From positions 56,920-120,919 of the forward strand of contig DASXHD010000084.1 in the NCBI GenBank assembly GCA_036488725.1: a stretch of DNA of 64,000 nucleotides. Reading direction: 5' to 3'. This DNA is from DASXHD01 sp036488725. GTDB taxonomy: Bacteria > Myxococcota_A > Polyangia > Polyangiales > Polyangiaceae. Below the pieces are notes generated by a model. It was not told the DNA's origin. It was given only the letters and a program-made list of their open reading frames with translations, and made no database searches. Shown here piece by piece: positions 17,117-25,500 of the stretch; position 1 is the stretch's first letter, and the number at the start of each line of letters is the position of its first letter. A program made the position numbers and the translations under genes.

Positions 17117-17764
17117 GTGCGCGCGCGGCTCGTCTTCGCGAACATTCTCGCCGTCGCGGCGTGCGCGCTCGTCTACGAGCTCGTCCTCGGGACGCTCGCG
17201 AGCTACGCGCTCGGAGATGCCGTGCGCGAATTTTCAATCACGATCGGGCTCTATCTCGCCGCGATGGGGCTCGGCGCGTTCGTGTCGGGAAAAATCGGGG
17301 CGCGCGTCGCCGAGCGGTACGTCGAGGCGGAGCTGCTTCTTGCGATCCTCGGAGGAGCGAGCGCGCCGCTGCTCTTTGCGTTCACGCGCGCGCCGACCGG
17401 CGGGGGCGCGACGCTGCGCGTGCTCGTTTACGTGGCGGTGGTCGTGCTCGGCACGCTGGTCGGTCTCGAGCTGCCGCTCCTCGTGCGGATCTCGAAAGCA
17501 GAGAGCACGTTCGCCGACGCGGTGTCGCGGGCGCTCGCGTTCGACTACGCGGGGGCGCTCGTCGCGTCGCTCGCGTTTCCCATGGTGCTCGTGCCGCGCC
17601 TCGGGCTCGTGCGCGCGTCGCTCGCGACCGGCGTCGTGAACGCGCTCTGCGCGCTCTCGGCGACGTGGATCCTCGCGCCCGCCCTCGGCAAGCGCCGTTT
17701 GCCGCTGCGTGCCGCGAGCGCGGCCGCGGTGTGCGGTTTGGTCGTCACCCTCGTCGCCGAATAG
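17117..17764 (+). CDS. Spermidine-synthase membrane domain without catalytic half
   Basis: 215 residues, almost all membrane helices, starting at GTG directly after the DUF350 stop. It is a clear paralogue of the N-terminal domain of the protein at 12491-13993: VYELVLGTLASYALGD against VYELALGAISTFFLGD, GTLVGLELPLLVR against GAFVGAELPLLLR, and FDYAGALVASLAF against VDYAGALVGSLAF. It stops where the aminopropyltransferase domain would begin. Nothing suggests a frameshift: the next gene starts 8 bp later in another family. It is probably a real stand-alone membrane component, perhaps a transporter-like or docking partner. Confidence 0.85.
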   Translation: MRARLVFANILAVAACALVYELVLGTLASYALGDAVREFSITIGLYLAAMGLGAFVSGKIGARVAERYVEAELLLAILGGASAPLLFAFTRAPTGGGATLRVLVYVAVVVLGTLVGLELPLLVRISKAESTFADAVSRALAFDYAGALVASLAFPMVLVPRLGLVRASLATGVVNALCALSATWILAPALGKRRLPLRAASAAAVCGLVVTLVAE

Positions 17765-17771
17765 TTGCAGA

Positions 17772-19406
17772 ATGCACCCATCGAAGCTTTCCCGTCGCGA
17801 TTTGCTCGCCGCGTTTCTCGCGGCGCCGGTCGCGGCTGCCGCGTGCAAGAAGTCGCCGCCGCCGCTGCCTCCCGGCGAGATCGCGTTTCCTTCGGAGAAG
17901 CTCGGGCACCGCGTGCGCGACGGCGCGAAGGTCGAGGTGCCGAGCGACGGTTGGACCCGCGCCGGTGTGGTCGTCGTCGGCGCCGGCGTCGCGGGCCTCT
18001 CGGCGGCGTGGCGGCTCGCGCGCGCGGACGTGAGCGACGTCGCGATCCTCGAGCTCGACACCGCGCCGGGCGGCACCGCAAAGAGCGGCAAGACCGCGCT
18101 CTGCGCGTACCCGTGGGGCGCGCATTACATCACGCGGCCGATGGGCGACAATCGCGCGCTCGTCACGATGCTCCGCGAGGCGGGAATCGTGACCGGCCTC
18201 GACGCGAGCGGGCAGCCGGTCGTCGGCGAAGAAACTTTGTGTCGCGAGCCACAAGAGCGCGTCTTCGCGAACGGCGAGTGGCACGAGGGCATTTTTCTCC
18301 GCGACGGCGCGAGCGCGCGCGATCTCGACGAGCTCGCCGCGTTTCACGCCGAGATCGATCGCTACGCCGCGATGCGCGACGCGAAAGCGAGGCGCGCCTT
18401 CGCGATCCCCATCGCCACCGCGTCCGACGACGCCGATCTGGTCGCCCTCGATCGCATCACGATGACCGAGTGGCTCGATCGCAAAGGCTGGCATTCGCCG
18501 CGCCTCCGATGGCTCTGCGATTACGCGTGTCGCGACGACTACGGAACGCACGCGACCGAGACTTCGGCGTGGGCGGGGATTTTTTATTGGGCCGCACGCA
18601 CGCGCGCGCCCGGGCGCGACACCGAGCCGGTCATGACGTGGCCGGAAGGAAACGGCCGACTCGTCGCGCACCTCTATGGCCGCGTGAAGGAGCACGTCCG
18701 GCTCGGCGAAGCGGCGATCGAGATCGTGCCCGAAGATTCCGGCGTGCGCATCGTGACGATCGACGCCGATGGCCATGCGCGCGGGCTTCACGCCGACCAA
18801 GTCGTCTTCGCCGCGCCGCAGTTCATTGCGCGCGCGGCGATTCGTCCGTGGCGCGACGCGCCGCCGCCGCACGTCGCCGCCTTCGAGTACGCGCCGTGGA
18901 TGGTCGCGAACCTCTCGCTCTCGTCGCGCCCGAAAGACCGCGGTTTTCCGTTCGCGTGGGACAACGTTCTCTACGACAGCCCATCGCTCGGCTACGTGAG
19001 CGCGTCGCATCAGCTCTATCGCGACCACGGGCCGAACGTGATCACGTATTACCGCGCGCTCGCCGACGGCGACGCCGTCACCGCGCGCAAGCATTTGCTC
19101 GCAGCCGGTCGCGACGAGTGGGCCGACGTGGCGCTCGCCGATCTCGAGATCGCGCACCCCGAGATCCGCGCGCTCACGACGCGGCTCGACGTGATCCGCT
19201 GGGGTCACGCGATGGTGCGCCCCAAGCCCGGCATGATCTTCGGCGCGGCACGCAAAGCGGCCCAGCAGCCGTATCGCGGGATTCATTTCGCGTGCACCGA
19301 TTTGTCGGGCGTCGCGCTCTTCGAGGAGGCGTTCTTCCATGGCGTTCGCGCCGCAGAGGAAGTGCTCGCCGCGCGCGGCGTCGAGAGCGCGAGCATGCTC
19401 GGCTGA
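17772..19406 (+). CDS. Exported FAD-dependent amine-oxidase-like flavoprotein
   Basis: 544 residues. The N-terminus has a twin-Arg motif (SRRDLL), a hydrophobic core and AAAC, consistent with a Tat-exported lipoprotein that carries its flavin across folded. Next comes the dinucleotide fold VVVGAGVAGLSAAWRLA (about residues 58-75) with ELDTAPGGTAKSG, then a large substrate domain, and a C-terminal flavin motif GIHFACTDLSGVALFEEA. This is the FAD-dependent amine-oxidase/phytoene-desaturase superfamily. Within the polyamine operon an aminopropyl or polyamine oxidase acting outside the cytoplasmic membrane is a reasonable guess, not shown. It begins 8 bp after the preceding stop and is followed directly by a membrane protein gene. 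Confidence 0.85.
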   Translation: MHPSKLSRRDLLAAFLAAPVAAAACKKSPPPLPPGEIAFPSEKLGHRVRDGAKVEVPSDGWTRAGVVVVGAGVAGLSAAWRLARADVSDVAILELDTAPGGTAKSGKTALCAYPWGAHYITRPMGDNRALVTMLREAGIVTGLDASGQPVVGEETLCREPQERVFANGEWHEGIFLRDGASARDLDELAAFHAEIDRYAAMRDAKARRAFAIPIATASDDADLVALDRITMTEWLDRKGWHSPRLRWLCDYACRDDYGTHATETSAWAGIFYWAARTRAPGRDTEPVMTWPEGNGRLVAHLYGRVKEHVRLGEAAIEIVPEDSGVRIVTIDADGHARGLHADQVVFAAPQFIARAAIRPWRDAPPPHVAAFEYAPWMVANLSLSSRPKDRGFPFAWDNVLYDSPSLGYVSASHQLYRDHGPNVITYYRALADGDAVTARKHLLAAGRDEWADVALADLEIAHPEIRALTTRLDVIRWGHAMVRPKPGMIFGAARKAAQQPYRGIHFACTDLSGVALFEEAFFHGVRAAEEVLAARGVESASMLG

Positions 19407-20501
19407 GTGTATGCTCGCACTCGCCGGATGAACGAAGCGGTCCCTCATTCGTCTGCTGTCGGCGGCGGCGCGTGGCTCTTCTCGCGGCGCGCGGATCTCG
19501 GCGTCTTCGTCGGGAGCTTCGCGCTGTCGATCGCGATGCTCGCGGTCGGCAAAGCGACCGGCGCGCTCGGCGGCGACACGCCCGGTTGGGCGTGGGTCCC
19601 GGCGATCCTCATGGTCGACGTCGCGCACGTCTGGGCGACGGGTTACCGAACGTATTTCGATCCGCGCGAGCTTCGGCGACGACCGGTGCTCTACGCGGGC
19701 GTGCCGGCCGCTTCGTTCGCGGTGCTCTCGCTCGTGTATCGCATCGGGGGCGGCGCGTTTTTTTGGCGAGCGCTCGCGTACCTCGCGATCGCGCATTTCG
19801 TCCGGCAGCAGTACGGCTGGGTGATGCTCTATCGCGCGCGCGCGAAAGAGCGCGAAGGCAAGCTCGCCGACACGATCGCGATTTACGCGGCGACGATTTG
19901 GCCGCTCGTTTATTGGCACGCGCACGCGCCGCGACGCTTCGACTGGTTCGTGCCGGGCGACGTCGTGCGCGCGCCCGCTTGGATCGCCGCGGCGACGTTT
20001 CCTTTCTACGCGTTCGCGCTCGCGCTCTACGGCGTGCGCGCGTTCGTCGCGTGGCGCGCGGGCCGCGGAAACCCGGGAAAAGACACGGTCGTCGCGACGA
20101 CCGCGGCGGCGTGGCTCGTGGGCGTCGTTTTGCTCGACTCCGATTACGCGTTCACCGTGACCAACGTCTTCATCCACGGCATCCCGTATCTCGCGCTCGT
20201 TTATTTCTATCGACGCGGCAAAGTCGAGCGCGAGCGCGCCGCGCCGGATCTCTTTTCGCGTATCGTTTTTTTCGTCGGGCTCTTGTGGCTCATCGCGTAC
20301 GCCGAGGAGCTCGCGTGGGACCGCGCGATTTGGCAGGAGCGACCGTGGCTGTTCGGCGCGCCGTGGGAGGTCGGCGCGTGGAAAGCGCTCATCGTGCCGC
20401 TCCTCGCGCTTCCGCAAACGACGCACTATGTCCTCGACGCGTTTCTTTGGAAGCGCCGCACGAATCCGGACGTCTCGCGCATGCTCCGCGAAGCGACGTG
20501 A
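19407..20501 (+). CDS. Multipass membrane protein, unrecognised family
   Basis: Up to 364 residues with about nine hydrophobic segments. The GTG at 19407 follows the preceding stop directly; an ATG at 19428 (MNEAVPHSS) is an alternative start. Conserved-looking polar residues sit in the membrane segments: VDVAHVWATGYRTYFD, AIAHFVRQQYGW, VFIHGIPYLALVYFYRR and THYVLDAFLWK. Several His residues spaced this way resemble metal- or haem-binding integral membrane enzymes, but I cannot name a family. It is last in the speD operon, so it may accept electrons or product from the exported flavoprotein (inference). Confidence 0.8.
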   Translation: MYARTRRMNEAVPHSSAVGGGAWLFSRRADLGVFVGSFALSIAMLAVGKATGALGGDTPGWAWVPAILMVDVAHVWATGYRTYFDPRELRRRPVLYAGVPAASFAVLSLVYRIGGGAFFWRALAYLAIAHFVRQQYGWVMLYRARAKEREGKLADTIAIYAATIWPLVYWHAHAPRRFDWFVPGDVVRAPAWIAAATFPFYAFALALYGVRAFVAWRAGRGNPGKDTVVATTAAAWLVGVVLLDSDYAFTVTNVFIHGIPYLALVYFYRRGKVERERAAPDLFSRIVFFVGLLWLIAYAEELAWDRAIWQERPWLFGAPWEVGAWKALIVPLLALPQTTHYVLDAFLWKRRTNPDVSRMLREAT

Positions 20502-20526
20502 CCTGACCTTGCGCTATCATCGCCGC

Positions 20527-20841
20527 GTGAAGTCGATCCTCACCGCGCTCGTCGCGACGTCGCTCGTCGCGTGCTTTCAGGTCCCGAACCCGAAACAGCA
20601 GCCCGGCGTTCCGAGGGTCGCGCCCGATCGGCAGTACCTCCTCGAAGGCGGCGCCGGAAAGCAGCGCGTCCTCGTCTGGGATTGTCTCGACGGCTCGCGC
20701 ATCGTGATGACCAACTCGTGCCGCCAGATGTCCTGCGAGAGCGACTGGACCGTGCACAAGTCGATGTGCGGCGGCGGCGACGGCTGGTGGGACGTGCCGG
20801 GCGATCGACGCAAGCCGATGCCGCCCGGCACCGGTTGGTGA
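20527..20841 (+). CDS. Small lipoprotein
   Basis: 104 residues from GTG 20527. The N-terminus VKSILTALVATSLVAC is a typical signal with lipobox LVAC. The mature part is short, has four further Cys (DCLD, NSCRQMSCES, KSMCGGG) and a Trp/Gly-rich end (GGDGWWDVPGD). No family recognised. It is convergent with the TerB-phosphatase gene, 1 bp apart. Confidence 0.7.
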   Translation: MKSILTALVATSLVACFQVPNPKQQPGVPRVAPDRQYLLEGGAGKQRVLVWDCLDGSRIVMTNSCRQMSCESDWTVHKSMCGGGDGWWDVPGDRRKPMPPGTGW

Positions 20842-20842
20842 G

Positions 20843-22489
20843 CTACGCGAAGAACCGATTGCGCGCGGGCTCGTTGTAGCGCGCCCAGTCGATCGCGAAC
20901 GGCGAGACGCGCGTCACGCCGTTGCGCCAGCGAATCGTGAGGCCGCGGGGCGTCACCTCGCGATAGTTGCTCGTCTCCGGCAAATCGAGGTTGGTCGCGC
21001 CGCCGGCCGAAAATAGGGTGTAGAGCGTGTCGGCGTTGCTCCGATGGAAGCCGTCGATGATGCGCTCGTGACCGCGCACCATCACCGAGCAGCCGATGCG
21101 CGCGAGAAAGCTGCGGAGCTGGTGCGAGCCGTAGCCGAAGCGCGCGGCCTTCGCTTGAAGCTCGTCGGGCACGACCTCGGTATCGCTCGGGTCGCTCCAC
21201 ATCATTTGGAATCGCAAATCCGGATCGTTGAGCGACGAGAGGTCTTTCCACTTTTCGGCGAGCGCCGCGTCGCGCGGAACGCCGGCGTGTACGAAGAAGA
21301 ATCGATCGAACGCGAGCGAGGTCGGGAGGGCCTCGAACATTCGCATGTATTCTGCAAAGAACGCGTCGTTCGCGAGGCCCTGGAGGCCCTGCATGCCTTC
21401 GGCCGGTCGCACCGGCGCGAGGATGCGGCCTTGGTGTTCGAGGTAATATTCGTGGTTGCCGCGAAGGACGTGGACCGCGTTCGGCACGGTGACGAGCAGA
21501 CGCATCGCCATGCGCATGACGCCGTCGAAGCTGAAGCGACCGCGATCGATGTAATCGCCGAGGAGCACGAGCCGCGTGTCGGGCGTGCCTTCGGGATCGT
21601 CGGCGTGGGCTTGGACCTTGGCGAGAAAATCGGTTTGAAGGAGCGCGGCTTTGAGACACGAGTAGCAGCCGTGAAGATCGCCGAGGACGATGAGCTCGTA
21701 TTCGACTTTGGGATCGGGCGGCAGGACGTAAACGTGGCCGTCGAGAAACGGCGCTTCGCCGGCGAATTCGGCGAAGCTCGTTTTGCCCGCGAGCTTGCCG
21801 GCGGCGGGCGCGCGCTGCTCTTCGAGCGTGCTCACGACTTTTCGGAGGAGCGCGAGATCTTGCGCGGCGCTCTGCGCGAACCCGGCGGCGTCGCGCGGAT
21901 ACGGGCGCTCTTCACGCGTGAAAAATGGGTGATCGTCGACGCGCGGAACGAACGTCTCGGGGTCGCCGATTTCGATCGGGCGGTCGACGATCGTGTCGCG
22001 GACCTCCTCCATCTCGATTTCGATCGGCTCGGCGAGGAGACGCTGGATGTCGTCGCGGAGGCGCTCTTCGTTCGGGTGCGCGACGCCGTCGGCGAGGATC
22101 AGCTCGTCGACGATCTCGAAGAGCGACGCTCGCGCGCTCTCCTCGAACGGGCGAAGGAGCTCGTAACAGCGGAGCGCGAGCTTCGCGTAGACGAACTGTT
22201 CGGTGCTCTCGCCTTCGGCGACCGATTCGGTGTAGAGCGCGGCGATCTCGCGATCGATCTTCGCGGCGACCCGCTGGAACTGCGCAGTGGCACGCTCGAT
22301 CGCGACTTGTCGCGCGAGCGGATCCATCGACGCCGCGAGCATCCGCTCTTCGACGAGCTTCGCGATTTTCTCTTGGACGAATCGCTTTTCGGAGAGCGCG
22401 AATTTCCCGTCCATGTGACCGAACGCGGTCAAGAGGAAGACGACCGTGAGCATCTGCTTCTTCGCGACCGCGGGATCCGAGCTGAACAT
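20843..22489 (-). CDS. TerB-like domain fused to PPP-type protein phosphatase
   Basis: 548 residues. Residues ~1-155 form a helical TerB-like domain with paired acidic motifs (MDGKFALSE near 26 and ADGVAHPNE near 133). Residues ~260-520 form a PPP-family metallophosphatase: GDLHG (270-274), GDYIDRG, RGNHEYY, FVHAG and VRGHE supply the two-metal site. This is the Ser/Thr phosphatase or diadenosine-polyphosphatase class. The ATG at 22489 is 14 bp after the stop of the giant upstream gene, with AGAGG in between; an in-frame GTG upstream is possible but lacks a site. It is third in an operon with the GHKL ATPase and the 1631-residue protein and may reverse a modification linked to them (inference). 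Confidence 0.88.
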   Translation of the reverse strand: MFSSDPAVAKKQMLTVVFLLTAFGHMDGKFALSEKRFVQEKIAKLVEERMLAASMDPLARQVAIERATAQFQRVAAKIDREIAALYTESVAEGESTEQFVYAKLALRCYELLRPFEESARASLFEIVDELILADGVAHPNEERLRDDIQRLLAEPIEIEMEEVRDTIVDRPIEIGDPETFVPRVDDHPFFTREERPYPRDAAGFAQSAAQDLALLRKVVSTLEEQRAPAAGKLAGKTSFAEFAGEAPFLDGHVYVLPPDPKVEYELIVLGDLHGCYSCLKAALLQTDFLAKVQAHADDPEGTPDTRLVLLGDYIDRGRFSFDGVMRMAMRLLVTVPNAVHVLRGNHEYYLEHQGRILAPVRPAEGMQGLQGLANDAFFAEYMRMFEALPTSLAFDRFFFVHAGVPRDAALAEKWKDLSSLNDPDLRFQMMWSDPSDTEVVPDELQAKAARFGYGSHQLRSFLARIGCSVMVRGHERIIDGFHRSNADTLYTLFSAGGATNLDLPETSNYREVTPRGLTIRWRNGVTRVSPFAIDWARYNEPARNRFFA

Positions 22490-22503
22490 CGCCTCTTTTC
22501 GTA

Positions 22504-25500
22504 TCACGGCCCGCGCAGCAGATCGCGCAGGACCTCGAGCTCCTCGGCGTCGGTCACCGCCTCGAGCTCGCGGTTGATCTCGCTCACCGCGGCGAGCACG
22601 AGATGAAAGATGCGATCCGGGCGGCCGTGGAGCGCGCGAATCGAGCGGTGCGAGAGGTTGAAGACGAGGGTCTTCGACTGCGTCTCGTAGCGGACGGGCC
22701 TTCCGCTGCGCGCCTCGAGGATGGCCGTGATCGGATCGCCGGTGAGCTCGAGGGCCTCGAGCGCCCGTTCGAGCTTCGCGTCGCCGAGCGGCGCGCGCTT
22801 CGGCGCGACGATCTCGACCGCCCATCGCGTGAGGCCCGCCAGAAAGGGCTCGTCGTCCGTCTCCGTCTCCGCATCCGTCTCCGTCTCCGCCGTCTCTACA
22901 TCCGCTCGCGGCGGCGCGATCAGCTCCGGCGCGCGCTTGGCGACGACCCGAAGGAGCGTCGGATCCGGCTCCGCCTTCTGGAGCTCCGTCAGCGGATCGA
23001 CGTCGATGAAGAGCCTCGAAAGCCGGAAATCCCAGTCGTACGCGTTCGCTTGCTCGGGCTCGAGGCGCGACACCAGCGCGGGCAGGCGCGACCGCGCCCA
23101 GCCCATCACGCTCGCGACGATCGCCGCGAGGTGCTCGGCGCTGCGGAGCGAGTAGACGATGCCGCGCACCGGAAAAGTTTCGAGGCGCGTGCTCTCGAGG
23201 CGCGCGCGCGGCACCCACGACGGCTCGACGAATCCGCGACCTTCGATGTGCATCGTCGGCGCTTCGGGCCACTGCCGATCGAGCCAAAGGACGCCGATTT
23301 CGCACGCGTCGCCGTGCGCGGTGAACGGGAACGGAAGGCGCATCGATGCGGCTGCGTCCTTCGGCGGCTGAATTCGCTCGGCGACGAGCGCCGCGGTCGC
23401 TGCGCCGACGCTGCGCTGGATGCGCGCACGATCGACCGCCTTCGCGAGACCGTCGAAGGCGGGCGTCGGTTCGACGCGATCGTCGTTCACGACGGCGGCG
23501 ATCGGCCAGCCGGCTTCTTCGCGTGCGATCATCGCGAGCGGGCGCATCGTCGTGTGCACGTAGATGCCGCGGAAGGTCGCGTGGTCCGGCCGGAGCGCGC
23601 CGACCTCGCCGCGCACGCCGTCGCGATCGAACGTTGCAGTGAAGAGACATGCCGCGCGGACCTCGTCGGGCAGCGCGATCGACGCGAGCGGCGGCGCGGC
23701 TCTTCGCTCCTTGCCGATTCGCAATGCGCGCAACGTGTCGGTGATGTCACGGATCGCGACGCGCTTCGCGCGCAGCGCGGCGAGCTCGGCCGTCGTCACG
23801 AAGACCGCGCGCGGGTCGGCGTCCGCGAGCAGGCTTCGATCCGTCGTCGCGCTGGCTCCTTCTTCCGTGAGGTGGCGGAGCGACACCGACGAGCCCGACG
23901 CGGTCGGAAAAAGCGGCGTCGCGGTGAGCGCGAGCGGCTCTCGCCCGCGCGCGAGCTCGGCGAAGAGAACGGCGCGGACGGCGTCGCGCACGAAATCCGG
24001 CAGCCGATCGTGCGGGCCGAAGACCGTCTCGCCGAACGCGCGCATCTCGGGATCGTCGGCGAGCGGATTTTCGAGCCCGAGATCGGCCGCGAGGCTCGTG
24101 ACCCAGGTCGTGGCCGCGCTCGCGATGGCGCTGCGTGCCGCGTCGAAATCCGATTCGCTGCAGCGGAAGATCGCGCGCAGCGGGAAGGGCACGTCGAGCG
24201 CGACCGGAGCGCTCTCTCCGCGCTCGTCGGCGCGGAGCACGTCGTGCACGTTCGCGAGCTCGATCTCGCCTTCGGCGAGCGTGACACCGAGCGCGTCGAG
24301 GCGCTGCCTGACCTTCGGCGCTGCCGGCGAGCCTGAAAGACGCGGAGGCGGGACGTCGCGGCCGCGCGCGCGCCGCTCTTGGAGACGCGCGATCTGTTGC
24401 GTGCGATCGGCGACCACGAATCCGAGCGCTTCGAAGATCCTCCGGCGGAGCGCGCCGATCGTCGTGCGTGGCACGTGGACTGCCGGCGCGTCGTAGAGCG
24501 AAGAACCCTCTTCGCCCGCGAGGTACGAAGCGTAGAGGGTCTCGCCGATCGCGGTCGGCTCACCTTCGCGCAGCTTGCATCGTCCGCCCTGCACGGTCGG
24601 CCACTCGACGCGCCGGAGCACCGCGGCGACGTCGGCGCGCAGTGCCAGCTCGGCGGCGAGGCGAAGCGCGCTCGCGCGATTCGGAAAATCACGCTCGCTC
24701 GCGAGGTCTCGCGCGAGCGCGCGCGCAGCCTCGGTGATGGCGCTCCGAGCGAGCGCACCGCCGGCCGCGGCGAGCCCTGGAGGCTCGAGCGTGACGAGCC
24801 GCTCTTCGTCGAGGTCGACGCACGCGACGATCGGAAGCTCGGCGTGAACGGTCCCGATCGGCCGCCCGCGAAAGAGGACGGCGATCGGCGGCTCCATCCA
24901 CGACGCGTCGTCGGCCTCGCGCGGCAAGACGGCCGTCGCTTTCGCGCCCTTCGGTGCGGCTTCGGCGCGCGGGCCTTCGGGTAGCGCCGGCTGCATCGGC
25001 GGCGCCGCGAGGAAGGCCGCGAGCGCGCGCGCGTTTCGCTTCGCCTCCGCCAGCTTCGGCAGCGCCGCGAGGCGCTTCGCGCGTTCGACTCCGCAAGCGT
25101 CGCGATTGGCGAGGACGCGCTCGATGTAGCCGTTCACCGCGGCCGGGTCGACCTCGCCGCGCTCGCACGCGCCGATGACCGCGTCGACCAGCACGTCTTC
25201 GTCGGCGGTCACGTCCGCGATGGGCGCCGTGAAAATCGCGCCGGTCGCGGTCGCGTTCGGCACCGCCGTCGGATCTTCCACGATCAAAAATCCCCAGCCG
25301 CGCAGACGCTCGTCCTCGCACAGCGCGATGCCTTGGTGAAACACGCGCACGCGCGCGTCGCCCGCGCAGAGGTAGCCGTGTCCGTTCGAGAGCGGCACGC
25401 GCACGGGAAAGGCGCCCCCGGCGCGCGTGAGGGCTTCGCGGCGCTGCTCGAGCGAGCATCCGAGCATTGCGTCGTACGGAACGATCTTCGTCTTCTTCGA

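Noticed and set aside
17117..17764. Pseudogene of spermidine synthase
   Set aside because: No remnant of the catalytic half follows; the next gene starts 8 bp later, and codon use and membrane motifs are intact.
17765..20506. 913-codon frame over the flavoprotein and membrane-protein genes
   Set aside because: A shifted frame of two recognised genes; Arg-rich with no motif.
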